Shown here in pieces: positions 1 through 8,126 of a stretch of DNA of 34,849 bases. The stretch is from positions 1 to 34,849 of the forward strand of contig JANXEK010000016.1 in assembly GCA_025058595.1 (NCBI GenBank), written 5' to 3'. Both the position numbers and the translations under genes were made by a program. The stretch is from Candidatus Bathyarchaeota archaeon. GTDB lineage: Archaea; Thermoproteota; CALKCG01; B24; DRYS01. Positions within the stretch are counted from its first letter, which is position 1, and every line of letters starts with the position of its first letter. Under the pieces are notes generated by a model. It saw nothing but the letters and a program-made list of their open reading frames with translations. It made no database searches and was not told the origin of the DNA.

Positions 1-1026
1 AATCTAAGATTCAAATATTCTGAAAGAAAAATAGATTTATGAAGTATCAGATATACATTGTCTTCATATTTTAACCTTTATAATGATTTCTATAGCTTTT
101 GAATCCTCGATCAAAGGTACAGATTTGATTTTGTACTCAGGTATTTTGTAGTAATATTAGTCTATGTCATATCGAATCCTATGCATATCTAATTCTTCCG
201 ATATCCGCTTAAGCTAGGGTAGAGTAATATGTGAAGGTCGTAGATGAAGAAAATTACAAGAATAATTTAAACTGAAAAATTACTTCAGAATAGTATAGTG
301 GATAGTATTTGGTGAAGATAGAGCCTACTATATTACCTTGTGAAGCTGAGATCCAGGAGGATATAAAAGGAGGTGTTGGAACCCAAAATATTGTTTATAT
401 ATTAAGAACAGTAAAACTTGGCTTTTATTTATAGGTTGGATGGATGCTAAGGGAAGAGGTAGAGAGGTTTTGTCGTTGAAGTATGTAAGATTTTCGCATC
501 CAATATAGACTACATTAAAGAAGATACTGAAATGCGATTTTCCCCATTATTACGCTATACACTCATAATACTGTGAAGGGATTCTATAATTACCGCTGTG
601 GAAGAATTTATTATAACATCATTAGATATCTCAAAACTTACTATACACATTTGGCAGTGAATGGAAATTAAAGATGTAAGGAGACTTTGGATATCGGTGT
701 TTAAGGGATTTTGTATTCCCAATAAAGCCCTGAGGGGACTAGATTTCATGATGCAACCACGCATCGCCTCCATAACATTAGTTATGGCTAAAGATAGATT
801 GAAGCAAACAGTATATGCAGAACCCAATTTTCAAGAAGGTAATGTTTTAGTTGGGCATCTATCAGAAAGTAGATTTTAAATTATGTAAAAGTTGTATAGC
901 TATATTTTGACAAAGTATCATGTTTTAGATTAGGAACATTTATTCTCTCCTTAAGAGTGTTCTTCAAGTTCTCGACAAGTGTACAGGCTGAGAGGATTGT
1001 TAGCAGGTTTGAAGTATCGTCAGACA
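1..1026. other. AT-rich stretch without a supportable gene
   Basis: This first kilobase is visibly richer in A and T than the rest of the window and is full of stops in all frames. Two short overlapping open frames on opposite strands (about 555-827 minus and 661-879 plus) exist, but neither shows a recognisable motif, a promoter or the codon habits of the neighbouring genes. I see no repeat, RNA fold or insertion-sequence end. It may be decayed coding sequence. Confidence 0.5.
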
Positions 1027-1377
1027 TTAGACTAGTAGCATCCGCATTGGTTGTAGTGTGCGTTTAAAGGGGTTAAAGACTAGGCCTAGGATTTCTAATG
1101 TTACGACTCCTAGAAGGGCATAATCATCTGCTTCCCCTAATACAGCCGGCGTATGTCCTTCACCCTGTGGTAGGGAGATATAGCATTCTGAAACCTTCCG
1201 TTTAATTACCGTGCCATCGGCTAGGATGAATTCATGCTCTCTCATAGGGTTAAGCCCTATACTCCTCCAAACATCCTCCGGTAGGACGGTGTACGTTGCT
1301 CCACTATCCACTAGAAAGCGGACGATCCTCTCACCTAACGGTCCTCTAACCTTACCCTCCACATAAGTTATACCCAT
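1027..1377 (-). CDS. Retropepsin-like aspartic protease family protein
   Basis: The 116-residue product has the single-lobe aspartic protease pattern: an N-terminal beta-rich stretch leading to FLVDSGATYTVLP near residues 22-34, where DSGA is the catalytic motif, then a C-terminal LLGVVTLEILGL segment matching the second hydrophobic motif of clan AA proteases. One lobe of about 110 residues means the active form should be a dimer, as in retropepsins. Stand-alone proteins of this kind occur in many prokaryotes, mostly without known substrates. It is a single gene between an AT-rich spacer and a tRNA, with an ATG start. The fold assignment is good; the biological role is unknown. Confidence 0.75.
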   Translation of the reverse strand: MGITYVEGKVRGPLGERIVRFLVDSGATYTVLPEDVWRSIGLNPMREHEFILADGTVIKRKVSECYISLPQGEGHTPAVLGEADDYALLGVVTLEILGLVFNPFKRTLQPMRMLLV

Positions 1378-1666
1378 AGATCGTCACGCCGCTTAATATA
1401 CATCAACTTATATCGACTAAAGGCTATTTAAAGATAGATGCAAACCATAACGCTACAAGAACGAGTAACGGAAGTATATCTGAAGAAGATTATAAACTTT
1501 GCACATAGTCTAGCCTAGCGAATCTACTAATATACCAGTCTATGTAACCTATCCGATATCCTAGCCGATACTATGCAGGTTAAACTCTGTAGGAGCGAGC
1601 TAATTTTCCACGTTTTAGATGGATTTATTGGTAGCCCGGGGGAGATTCGAACTCCCGTCGGCGGGG

Positions 1667-1687
1667 TTCTCCTCCCCTTGTAGGGAT
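1667..1687 (-). other. tRNA-Gln intron 2 (21 nt, position 37/38)
   Basis: Exon CUCU pairs with intron GGAG (one G-U) as the central helix. The bulges are GG|A and AA|C. The intron closes on itself with UCCCU/GGGGA around an ACAA loop, and the outer helix is the mature anticodon stem, which forms fully only after intron 1 is gone. This is the canonical intron site, next to the anticodon. A register shifted by one base would give loop CUCUGGA but leaves a G-G mismatch. Confidence 0.8.
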
Positions 1688-1695
1688 CCAGAGCC

Positions 1696-1727
1696 TTATG
1701 GGAGGGGGCTGGCCCTCACCCGCCTCT
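1696..1727 (-). other. tRNA-Gln intron 1 (32 nt, position 29/30)
   Basis: On the transcript, exon AUGG pairs with intron CCAU as the 4-bp central helix. A 3-nt bulge CG|A lies on the 5' side and AA|G on the 3' side. An intron helix GAGG/CCUC is inside and a short exon helix (C-G, G-C, A-U) outside. Cutting after the second bulge base on each side removes exactly 32 nt at the known non-canonical position 29/30. This is a BHB motif of the archaeal tRNA splicing endonuclease. Confidence 0.85.
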
Positions 1728-1786
1728 CGCCATGCTTGGCCGCTGCACCACCGGGCTGCCCTTCGATGTATTATCTATTCTAAGAG

Positions 1787-1796
1787 GGCTTTAAGG
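1787..1796 (-). promoter_or_regulatory. Putative TATA box for tRNA-Gln
   Basis: An A/T core reading CTTAAAGC on the minus strand lies about 35 nt upstream of the tRNA 5' end, a reasonable archaeal TATA distance with a short 5' leader. The call rests on sequence resemblance and position only. Confidence 0.35.
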
Positions 1797-1809
1797 GTTT
1801 TGGTTGGTT

Positions 1810-2076
1810 CTATAGGATTTCAGCCGTTGATCCTAGTATAGTCCCAGGTACTCCTCTATTCATTCTAGCTATCACTACACCGTTTCGTCCGTGTACAGCT
1901 ACTATCTTTCCATGGAACTTCCTCATCTTCCCGCCTAGCTTTACCTCTATTATTAGCTTCCTACCTATCAATCTCGAAGCTTCCGAATATGATTCTACTC
2001 CCTCCGGTTTAACTAGCAGTTTATTCGAGTATTGCTTCTTAGGTCCGATCCCATACTGTAGGATTCTAGCTTTCAT
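1810..2076 (-). CDS. rpl35ae: 50S ribosomal protein eL33 (L35Ae)
   Basis: The 88-residue protein matches archaeal/eukaryotic L35Ae. It has a basic N-terminus (KARILQYGIGPKKQYSNK), GRKLIIEVKLGGKMRKFHGKI in the middle, and the signature VHGRNGVVIARMNRGVPGTILG near the C-terminus. It binds rRNA of the large subunit. It uses ATG, is transcribed toward the tRNA, and is divergent from the CofE-like gene across about 75 nt. It sits alone, away from the main ribosomal cluster, as this gene usually does. Confidence 0.9.
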   Translation of the reverse strand: MKARILQYGIGPKKQYSNKLLVKPEGVESYSEASRLIGRKLIIEVKLGGKMRKFHGKIVAVHGRNGVVIARMNRGVPGTILGSTAEIL

Positions 2077-2151
2077 CGAAGCTCACCTCTAGAATTTCGA
2101 TCCTTAAAGCCTCAGATTCATTAACTTTACCCGATACCTGTATAGGTTTAG

Positions 2152-2991
2152 ATGAAGTTTAAGGTTAAAGTATTCGAGAGCCGTTATTGGATACCTAGGT
2201 ACGATTTCGAAGGCGAGATCGTCTCTAGGGTTAGCCGTTATGCTAGGAGCGGGGATTATCTTGTAATCTCTGAGAAAGCTATAGCTACAGCTCTAGGCTA
2301 CCTAGTAGACGAATCTAGGCTTAAACCAGGATTCTCTGCTAAGATCCTAGCTAGGATATGGATACCGGTATTCTGGGGATACATACTCGGGGTTCTATGC
2401 GGCTTAAAACCTACTACGCTTACTAAGCTTAGGATGTATCCGTATAGTGATGGAGCTCGCCATAAAGAGGCTGCGATACGCTATGTTGGACCTATAGCTG
2501 CTTTGAAGCATTTCTCCGAGGGTGGGTTGGATGTGAATAACCTACCGTATAGCTATGCATCCATACCCTTACCTAGACGTAAAGCCTACGAGATAGCTTC
2601 GAAGATTAGAGAGGATCTAGCCGATGAATATGGGTTGGATTTAACGGTGATTATCGTGGATAGCGATCATACTTTCAGCTGGCGATCTATACATCTATCT
2701 TCAAGACCTTCGTTAAGTGGGATCCTAAATCTATCTACGCTAGGATTCATCGTAGGTGCATCGTTAAGGTGGAAAGCTAGACCTACCCCTATAGCTATAG
2801 CTGGATCGTACAGTAGTTTGGAGGAGGTCTTAGAGGTTTGTAGGATCGCTGATAAAGCTATGGGTTACGGTTTAGGTAGGGATATATGGGATGCATCATC
2901 TAGGTTCGATATCCAACCCACCGGTTTAACATGGGATATCCTTATGATGCATCCACATAAACCGTATGCTCTTATACGTAGAGTTGAATAA
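2152..2991 (+). CDS. Coenzyme F420-0:gamma-glutamyl ligase-like protein (CofE family)
   Basis: The 279-residue protein has the general layout of CofE-type ligases: an N-terminal SGDYLVISEKAIATALGYLVD segment (about residues 35-57) resembling the GD..v.seKvva.a.G..v pattern, and a C-terminal region with DLTVIIVDSDHTF. CofE adds L-glutamate to F420-0 with GTP. The central Gly-rich signature is not strict, so this may be one of the archaeal CofE-like paralogs of unproved function. Methanofuran genes elsewhere in the window make a coenzyme role sensible. It converges on the membrane protein gene, with a single base between the two stop codons. Confidence 0.6.
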   Translation: MKFKVKVFESRYWIPRYDFEGEIVSRVSRYARSGDYLVISEKAIATALGYLVDESRLKPGFSAKILARIWIPVFWGYILGVLCGLKPTTLTKLRMYPYSDGARHKEAAIRYVGPIAALKHFSEGGLDVNNLPYSYASIPLPRRKAYEIASKIREDLADEYGLDLTVIIVDSDHTFSWRSIHLSSRPSLSGILNLSTLGFIVGASLRWKARPTPIAIAGSYSSLEEVLEVCRIADKAMGYGLGRDIWDASSRFDIQPTGLTWDILMMHPHKPYALIRRVE

Positions 2992-2992
2992 G

Positions 2993-3799
2993 CTATTCGA
3001 TCCTAGATAATTCTTCGAGAAGCCTATCCTCCATGATCCTATGCTCTTTGAAATGCTCGTTCGGATCCTTTGCAAGAGTATAAACCCAGTAGATTACGAA
3101 TAGACCTAACGTAGCTATCGTAGCCACTATGTATACGGCGGTGCTCCTATCAGGGAAAACATAATCTGGGTTAAACCCTATAGGTCTGAATCTAGGGTTA
3201 ACCTCCATAGCTACTGATGAAAAACTACTCAACGTATACCTCTCCATCCTACTATGAGCTAGGAAGTCCCTGTTGAGGAAATGGTATACGTAGATGAGGA
3301 TCAGCAAGCCTATCACGGGTATAAACTGTAAGATAGCCCATACGAACGCATCTCTCTCAACCCACTCATAACTCGCATCTCTAATATCCCTCTCTAGAAG
3401 TTGAAGTCTATCCCTCACATATACGTCTTTCTCAACGCTTACGGCTACGATATAATCTTTCATCGATTCGAATAGCCTCAGAACCCTTCTGAAATGTCTA
3501 TTCCTCCTATCCACCAATCTATAGACTATATACGCGTTGAATAGATGAGCGGCTATCAGCATGATAGATGCCGCTGTATACCATAGGATCGGGGGTAGGA
3601 TTATACCAGGTCGATGGCGTAATGGTATGAAGATAAGTACACCTAGCATCGACATGCATACAAAGATTAGGATCATTATGAACGGTATTAAAGGAAGCCA
3701 TACAGGTATTATACGGTCAGACTCGCTTCTAGCTTCGATGCATCTACGTATGTACTCTATATGCGAAGGTTTCGAAGACAAGCTAGATTTGCATGACAT
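2993..3799 (-). CDS. Hypothetical archaeal membrane protein (about 4 TM segments)
   Basis: This 268-residue protein has an early hydrophobic pair (about residues 33-60 and 70-98), a charged helical middle region, a third strongly hydrophobic segment after WVERDAFVWAILQFIPVIG, and a fourth near the end (YIVATIATLGLFVIYWVYT). The tail YWVYTLAKDPNEHF resembles small membrane proteins of the DUF4234 type. No catalytic motif is visible. Function unknown. Confidence 0.65.
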   Translation of the reverse strand: MSCKSSLSSKPSHIEYIRRCIEARSESDRIIPVWLPLIPFIMILIFVCMSMLGVLIFIPLRHRPGIILPPILWYTAASIMLIAAHLFNAYIVYRLVDRRNRHFRRVLRLFESMKDYIVAVSVEKDVYVRDRLQLLERDIRDASYEWVERDAFVWAILQFIPVIGLLILIYVYHFLNRDFLAHSRMERYTLSSFSSVAMEVNPRFRPIGFNPDYVFPDRSTAVYIVATIATLGLFVIYWVYTLAKDPNEHFKEHRIMEDRLLEELSRIE

Positions 3800-3879
3800 C
3801 TACCACGTATTAACCCTTACTATCCGTATAGATGCAGAACTCTTATTTAGGCCTCATATATCGTTATACTATTCTAGTT

Positions 3880-5100
3880 ATGCCGACGGTGAAGATCGGT
3901 ATAGTAGGTAAGACGAATACTGGTAAAACCACGTTCTTTAACGCTGCAACCCTACTTAGAGCTGAAATCGGTACCTATCCGTTTACGACTAAGAAGCCCA
4001 ACATAGGTATAGGGTATGCTAGAAGCTTCTGTGTATGCTCAGAGTTCGGCGTAAAGGATAACCCTAGGAACTCGATATGTATAAGAGGCTTCAGATTCAT
4101 ACCTGTGGAGCTTATAGATCTACCAGGGCTTATCAAAGGTGCATGGATGGGTAAAGGTTTAGGTAATCAGTTCCTAACGGTAGCATCTCAAGCCGACGTA
4201 CTACTACACGTAGTAGATGCATCAGGTAGTATAAATCAGGCTGGCGAGCTTGTAGCTCCAGGTATAGGGGATCCTGTGCAGGATGTAATCGATATAGAGG
4301 AGGAGCTTACGATGTGGCTATACAAGATACTTGAAGGTAGTAGAGCCAGGATAGTTAAGATGCTCGAAAGCCGTACCATAAGGTTGATCCCAGCGTTAAC
4401 GCAGCTACTTTCAGGTCTAAAGATAAATAAGGCTCACGTAGAGGAAGCGCTTAAGCTATCAAACCTTCAGGATGAACCCTTCGAAAGATGGAGCGATGAA
4501 GATCTGAAGCGGTTCGCTACGAATCTTAGGAGGGTTTCCAAACCTACGGTGATAGTCGCTAATAAGATGGATGTAGATGGAGCTGAAGATAATTATGAGA
4601 GGCTTATAGAAGCCTTCAAGCCTATACCTGTAGTCCCATGCTCAGCTGAAGCTGAGCTTGCCCTTAGGAGAGCTGAATCTGATGGACTGATAGAGTATCT
4701 ACCTGGGGATGAAGTGTTTAAGGTTAGATCCTACGATCAGCTATCAGAGAGGCAGAGGGCTGCTTTAAGATACATAGCGGAGAGGGTTTTCGAGAGGATA
4801 TCTAAGACCGGTGTACAGTACGCTATAGATATAGCTGTATTCAAACTTCTACGTATGAACGTAGTCTATCCGGTCGAGGATGAAAATAAGCTTACAGATC
4901 ATAGGGGGAGCATCCTTCCAGATGCGTTCCTCATGCCTCAAGGAGCTACCGTATACGACCTAGCTATGGAGATACATAGCGAACTAGCTAATACTATGCT
5001 CTACGCCGTGGATGCCAGAACTAAAGTTAGACTACCTAAAGACTATGTACTAAGAGATAGGGATGTCGTGAAGATAGTGGCAGCAGCTGGTAGAGGCTAG
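3880..5100 (+). CDS. YchF/OLA1-like translation-associated GTPase with TGS domain
   Basis: The 406-residue protein carries the P-loop GKTNTGKT (residues 10-17), switch and G3 in ELIDLPGLIKGA, G4 NKMD, and a C-terminal TGS domain (ATVYDLAMEIHSEL through DRDVVKIVAAAG). Obg-related proteins of this group bind ribosomes. I chose ATG 3880 over an upstream in-frame ATG at 3832 because MPTVKIGIVGK is the family start and an A/T-rich promoter-like stretch (3842-3862) lies in the would-be extension. The next gene begins 3 nt after the stop, so the two are probably co-transcribed. Confidence 0.88.
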   Translation: MPTVKIGIVGKTNTGKTTFFNAATLLRAEIGTYPFTTKKPNIGIGYARSFCVCSEFGVKDNPRNSICIRGFRFIPVELIDLPGLIKGAWMGKGLGNQFLTVASQADVLLHVVDASGSINQAGELVAPGIGDPVQDVIDIEEELTMWLYKILEGSRARIVKMLESRTIRLIPALTQLLSGLKINKAHVEEALKLSNLQDEPFERWSDEDLKRFATNLRRVSKPTVIVANKMDVDGAEDNYERLIEAFKPIPVVPCSAEAELALRRAESDGLIEYLPGDEVFKVRSYDQLSERQRAALRYIAERVFERISKTGVQYAIDIAVFKLLRMNVVYPVEDENKLTDHRGSILPDAFLMPQGATVYDLAMEIHSELANTMLYAVDARTKVRLPKDYVLRDRDVVKIVAAAGRG

Positions 5101-5103
5101 CGT

Positions 5104-6342
5104 ATGGTTAGGCTTAGATTCTACGGTGGGATCGAAGGATTTATAGGTGGAAACCAGGTGGTGCTAGAAGATGATAGCGCTACTCTACTCCTAGATTTCG
5201 GTTTAAACTATCGCTTATGGTCTAGCTACTTCGAATTCATATTTTCAGAGCCTGAGAGTTTAGATGAGGTTATCCGCGTAGGTTTAGCTCCAGATCTACC
5301 TATCATAGACTCTATAGATGCATGCATTATATCGCATGCGCATACCGATCATTGGCGTCTGATAACGATACTACCCGAAGGTTCACGTATCCTCCTAGGT
5401 GAATGCGCCTATAGAATCATAGACGGCTGGTCTAAACGTGTGAGGAGGAGAACCCTGCTATACCGTACATCCCATCTAAGATTCGATACGTTCAGAACCG
5501 GATCCACTATAAGAATAGGAGAGATCGAAGTTAAACCTATAAGCGTAGATCATAGCATACCTGGAGCCTATGGCTTCCAGATATATACGCCGTCAGGGTT
5601 GATAGCGTATACAGGGGATTTCAGGCTTCACGGTAGGTTTAAGCCTAAGATAGATCTATGTAATGGGTTGGAGGATCGAGTATCCCTACTGATATGCGAG
5701 GGGACGAATATAGGTAGGCTTGTAGAGCCTACGAGCGAGAGCGACGTAGCTACTAGAGCCTCTAGCATAGTGGAGAGGTGTAGAGGCTTAGTTATAGTGG
5801 ATATAGCTCCAGCAGATATCGATAGGTTGAATACGATGATCGAGGTAGCATACAGGGCTGGTAGGGAGGTTGTATGTAGCGATAGAATCATAGATACGGT
5901 TATAGACCTATCACCGGATAGATCCTTGAAAGTTCCGAGGATAGGTGAGGATATTAAACCGTTCGAAGAGGTTGAGGATAGCTGTACACGTAACCCTGAA
6001 AGGTATATGCTAGTTACATGTCTCTATAGCGAGAGAGAGGTTAGAAGGATTAAACCTCCTCCTGGAAGCGTATACCTTCTAAGCTGTTCAGAGCCTTTCG
6101 AGGAGGAGAGGGAGATAGCGTTCAACCGTCTATTGAACTGGCTGCATACATTCGGTGTATCTATATACCATGTACATTCATCTGGGCATATCTATCCTCT
6201 CGATATACGTAGGATCGTCGAGAGGATTAAACCTAAAGCTGTAGCGGCGATACATACAGAGTATCCTGATGCCTTCAGATACCTCCTCTCCGATCTAGTT
6301 AAGGTCTATACGTTTAGGAGGGGCGACGAGCATAGGATCTAG
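5104..6342 (+). CDS. Metallo-beta-lactamase / beta-CASP nuclease (RNase J-like)
   Basis: The 412-residue protein has the metal-binding SHAHTDH motif, a second His in VDHSIPGAYG, and Asp in AYTGDFRLHG. It also has the beta-CASP terminal motifs SGH (about 360-362) and HTE (384-386). This combination marks nucleic-acid-processing beta-CASP enzymes, in archaea mostly exonucleases related to RNase J. The domain order is MBL, inserted beta-CASP, MBL completion. Placement directly behind a translation GTPase suits an RNA role. The substrate is not determined. Its stop codon overlaps the convergent HAD gene. Confidence 0.8.
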   Translation: MVRLRFYGGIEGFIGGNQVVLEDDSATLLLDFGLNYRLWSSYFEFIFSEPESLDEVIRVGLAPDLPIIDSIDACIISHAHTDHWRLITILPEGSRILLGECAYRIIDGWSKRVRRRTLLYRTSHLRFDTFRTGSTIRIGEIEVKPISVDHSIPGAYGFQIYTPSGLIAYTGDFRLHGRFKPKIDLCNGLEDRVSLLICEGTNIGRLVEPTSESDVATRASSIVERCRGLVIVDIAPADIDRLNTMIEVAYRAGREVVCSDRIIDTVIDLSPDRSLKVPRIGEDIKPFEEVEDSCTRNPERYMLVTCLYSEREVRRIKPPPGSVYLLSCSEPFEEEREIAFNRLLNWLHTFGVSIYHVHSSGHIYPLDIRRIVERIKPKAVAAIHTEYPDAFRYLLSDLVKVYTFRRGDEHRI

Positions 6343-6983
6343 GGCTCGATAAGATATGGTAGTATATCTTTCAAACTATCAGATTCTACGATTACATCAG
6401 CCATCCTTCTTATAGCTTCGGTCTTAGGGTTGAAAGCTATCTTAAACCCCGCCGCTTCGAATAAGGATATATCGCTTACATCATCTCCTACAGCGGCTGT
6501 AGAGCTTCTAGGAATACCTTCAAGCTTCATGAAGGACTTTAGAATCCTACCCTTATCGTTTATACCAACCCTAACTTCGATATCACCTGTGAGGATACCG
6601 TCTACGACTATAAGCTTATTCGCTAAAGCATAATCTACGCTTAGCCTACGTGCAGCTAGATCTGCAAGCTCCTGTAGACCTGCACTTATGATAACAATCT
6701 TAGCACCAGCCCCCCTTAAAACCTCTACGACGTAGTCGGCTCCATCTACGAATTCAACCTCCGTTAGAATCTCCATGACGTTCTTTAAAGGTATACCACG
6801 CCATAGATTCGCATCGAGTTTAGCCCATTCCTCATAGCTTATCTTTCCTTGGAAGAATAGATCGGCGTTAACCCTAGCTTTATCCATAGTACCGAGCCTC
6901 CTATGTAAATACTCCCATACACTCACAGTCCTAGTTAACGTTCCATCTAGATCAAAGGCTACCAGTTTAAACTTAGCTTTCAC
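6339..6983 (-). CDS. HAD-superfamily phosphatase, phosphoserine phosphatase-like
   Basis: With the GTG start at 6983 the protein is 214 residues. Motif I is FDLDGTLT (D11 nucleophile, D13 acid/base), motif II is IISAG, and motif IV is VGDDVSDISLF, in the order of SerB-type HAD enzymes. The frame is open upstream to 7094, but those residues look non-coding and overlap the promoter and start of the divergent DHH gene, so the shorter start is preferred. Substrate could be phosphoserine or another small phosphate ester. Confidence 0.8.
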   Translation of the reverse strand: MKAKFKLVAFDLDGTLTRTVSVWEYLHRRLGTMDKARVNADLFFQGKISYEEWAKLDANLWRGIPLKNVMEILTEVEFVDGADYVVEVLRGAGAKIVIISAGLQELADLAARRLSVDYALANKLIVVDGILTGDIEVRVGINDKGRILKSFMKLEGIPRSSTAAVGDDVSDISLFEAAGFKIAFNPKTEAIRRMADVIVESDSLKDILPYLIEP

Positions 6984-7007
6984 AAACCTACAGAAATAGG
7001 TCAAAGA

Positions 7008-7018
7008 GGTTTTAAGTT
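7008..7018 (+). promoter_or_regulatory. Putative TATA box of the DHH gene
   Basis: The A/T run TTTTAAGTTTA lies about 35-40 nt upstream of the ATG at 7050, in the gap between divergent HAD and DHH genes. It supports translation from 7050 and not from the internal TTG at 7138. The reverse complement may also serve the HAD gene. Confidence 0.4.
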
Positions 7019-7049
7019 TAACCGAGGAGTATAGATTACGGTGATTTAG

Positions 7050-8055
7050 ATGTTTAGGGAACCCATAGTAGCCGTTACACACGGAGAGTCTCATCTTAAG
7101 ACCCGAAGATTGTGACGGTATCTGCTCAGCCGCTCTATTGAGAAGGAATCTGAAGATAGATATAGATCGTATACGTATATCTACGCCTACAGGACTTTAC
7201 AGAGTTTTAAGGTCTGTATCATCTATGAATCCATCGACTATAATTGTATGCGATATCGCCGTAGATACGAGCCATATGAGCGAGCTTATAGATCTAATTC
7301 GAAGCTTAACATCTAGTAAATGCTCTATATACTATATCGATCATCACCCGCCGCCTCTAGGTTTTCCTCCAATCGATCTAGATGGGTTCAAATACCTGTA
7401 TAGATTAGGTGTATCGGCTTCCCAGCTTGTATATGAAGCGTTAGGTAAACCTGATGATAGAATTTCTAGGATACTTATGACGTACGGTGCGATAGGTGAT
7501 ATGTGCGATGAATCCCAGCTAGTTAAGGATACATTGAGCTTATGGGATAAACGCCTCATATACCTTGAAGCAGGGTTCATAGTCGAAGGTTTGATATCGG
7601 GAAGAGATCGGAAGTTTATCCGTGAACTTATAGATAAACTGGCGCAGGGGAATCCCCCGAGCAGTATACCCGAGTTAGTATCGAGCTGCCTTAAAACTTT
7701 GAGCGAGGAGTACAAGGTATACAAATACATCGAGGAGAACGTTACGGTTAGAGGTAGGATAGCTATCGTATCGAAGCTGCCCGTAAGCGGTTTCGGAGGT
7801 AAAGCCGCGAACTATGCTTTAACATGTACTAAAGCCGATGTAGCTATAGCGATAACCGTAAGCGGAGGTATAGCCTATATGAGTTTAAGGAGCAGTAATC
7901 CTAGGATAGATCTAAACGATCTAACGCGTAGGTTATCCACAGCTCTGGGCGGTCATGGTGGGGGACACCTGCAATCTGCTGCAGCGCGAATACCGGTTTC
8001 AAGGATAGAGGAGTTCCTGATGTTTATGGAGATAGCTTTATCTAGTATGAGCTGA
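7050..8055 (+). CDS. DHH-family phosphoesterase, split by a 22-nt intron
   Basis: Joining 7050-7086 to 7109-8055 gives 984 nt, 327 residues plus stop. The new N-terminus reads MFREPIVAVTHG-DCDGICSAALLRR, a textbook DHH start whose DxDG binds metal. Downstream come CDIAVDTSH, YIDHHPPP (the DHH motif) and a C-terminal DHHA1 domain with GGHGGGHLQSAA. Such proteins are nanoRNA, cyclic dinucleotide or ssDNA exonuclease-type hydrolases. Without splicing the motif-bearing frame has no ATG, GTG or TTG upstream of the motif; the internal TTG at 7138 would delete motif I. A +1 frameshift or a sequence error are the alternatives. It is divergent from the HAD phosphatase. Confidence 0.8.
7087..7108 (+). 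other. Candidate 22-nt BHB intron in the DHH gene
   Basis: The 5' bulge is AG|A (7085-7087) and the 3' bulge AG|A (7107-7109). The inner helix GTCT/AGAC (7088-7091 with 7099-7102) closes a 7-nt loop. The central helix CGG/CCG (7082-7084 with 7103-7105) has an A-A mismatch at its fourth position. The outer exon helix is GTTACA/TGTGAC (7074-7079 with 7111-7116, one G-T) after a C-T mismatch. The 3-4-3 register is exact, and the predicted cuts rebuild the Asp codon G|AT. The motif is relaxed compared with the cbf5 intron. Confidence 0.65.
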
Positions 8056-8077
8056 CGGGATCCTAAACCTTCAAGCT

Positions 8078-8090
8078 AAACGTTAATATG
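8078..8090 (+). promoter_or_regulatory. Putative promoter of FBP aldolase/phosphatase
   Basis: AAACGTTAATATG lies 37-49 nt upstream of the ATG at 8127 and matches an AACGTT(T/A)A element found before several other genes in the window. It is probably a TATA box with a fixed upstream flank. Confidence 0.4.
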
Positions 8091-8126
8091 TAAGTATGCC
8101 ACGTGCATCCTGTGGCGGTGGAATAG

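Larger units (their letters stand above)
1629..1757 (-). tRNA. tRNA-Gln(CUG) with two introns and an encoded CCA
   Basis: Read on the minus strand, the 5' acceptor AGCCCGG (1757-1751) pairs with CCGGGCU (1639-1633), followed by discriminator A and genomic CCA (1631-1629). The D arm GUGC/GCAU with loop AGCGGCCAA and the T arm GGGAG-UUCGAAU-CUCCC are intact. A1-U72 and GGUGGUG before the D loop are typical of archaeal tRNA-Gln. The anticodon stem assembles only after two introns are removed, giving GCGGG/CCCGC and the loop CUCUGGC with anticodon CUG (1691-1689). The mature length would be 73 nt plus CCA. Position 38 being C instead of A depends on the exact cut of the second intron. Confidence 0.9.

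Noticed and set aside
555-879. Two short opposite-strand ORFs in the first kilobase
   Set aside because: No motifs, no promoter, unlike local codon use, and mutually overlapping.
7138-8055. DHH gene starting at TTG 7138
   Set aside because: This would delete DCDGICSAAL, the metal-binding motif I, which is encoded directly upstream.
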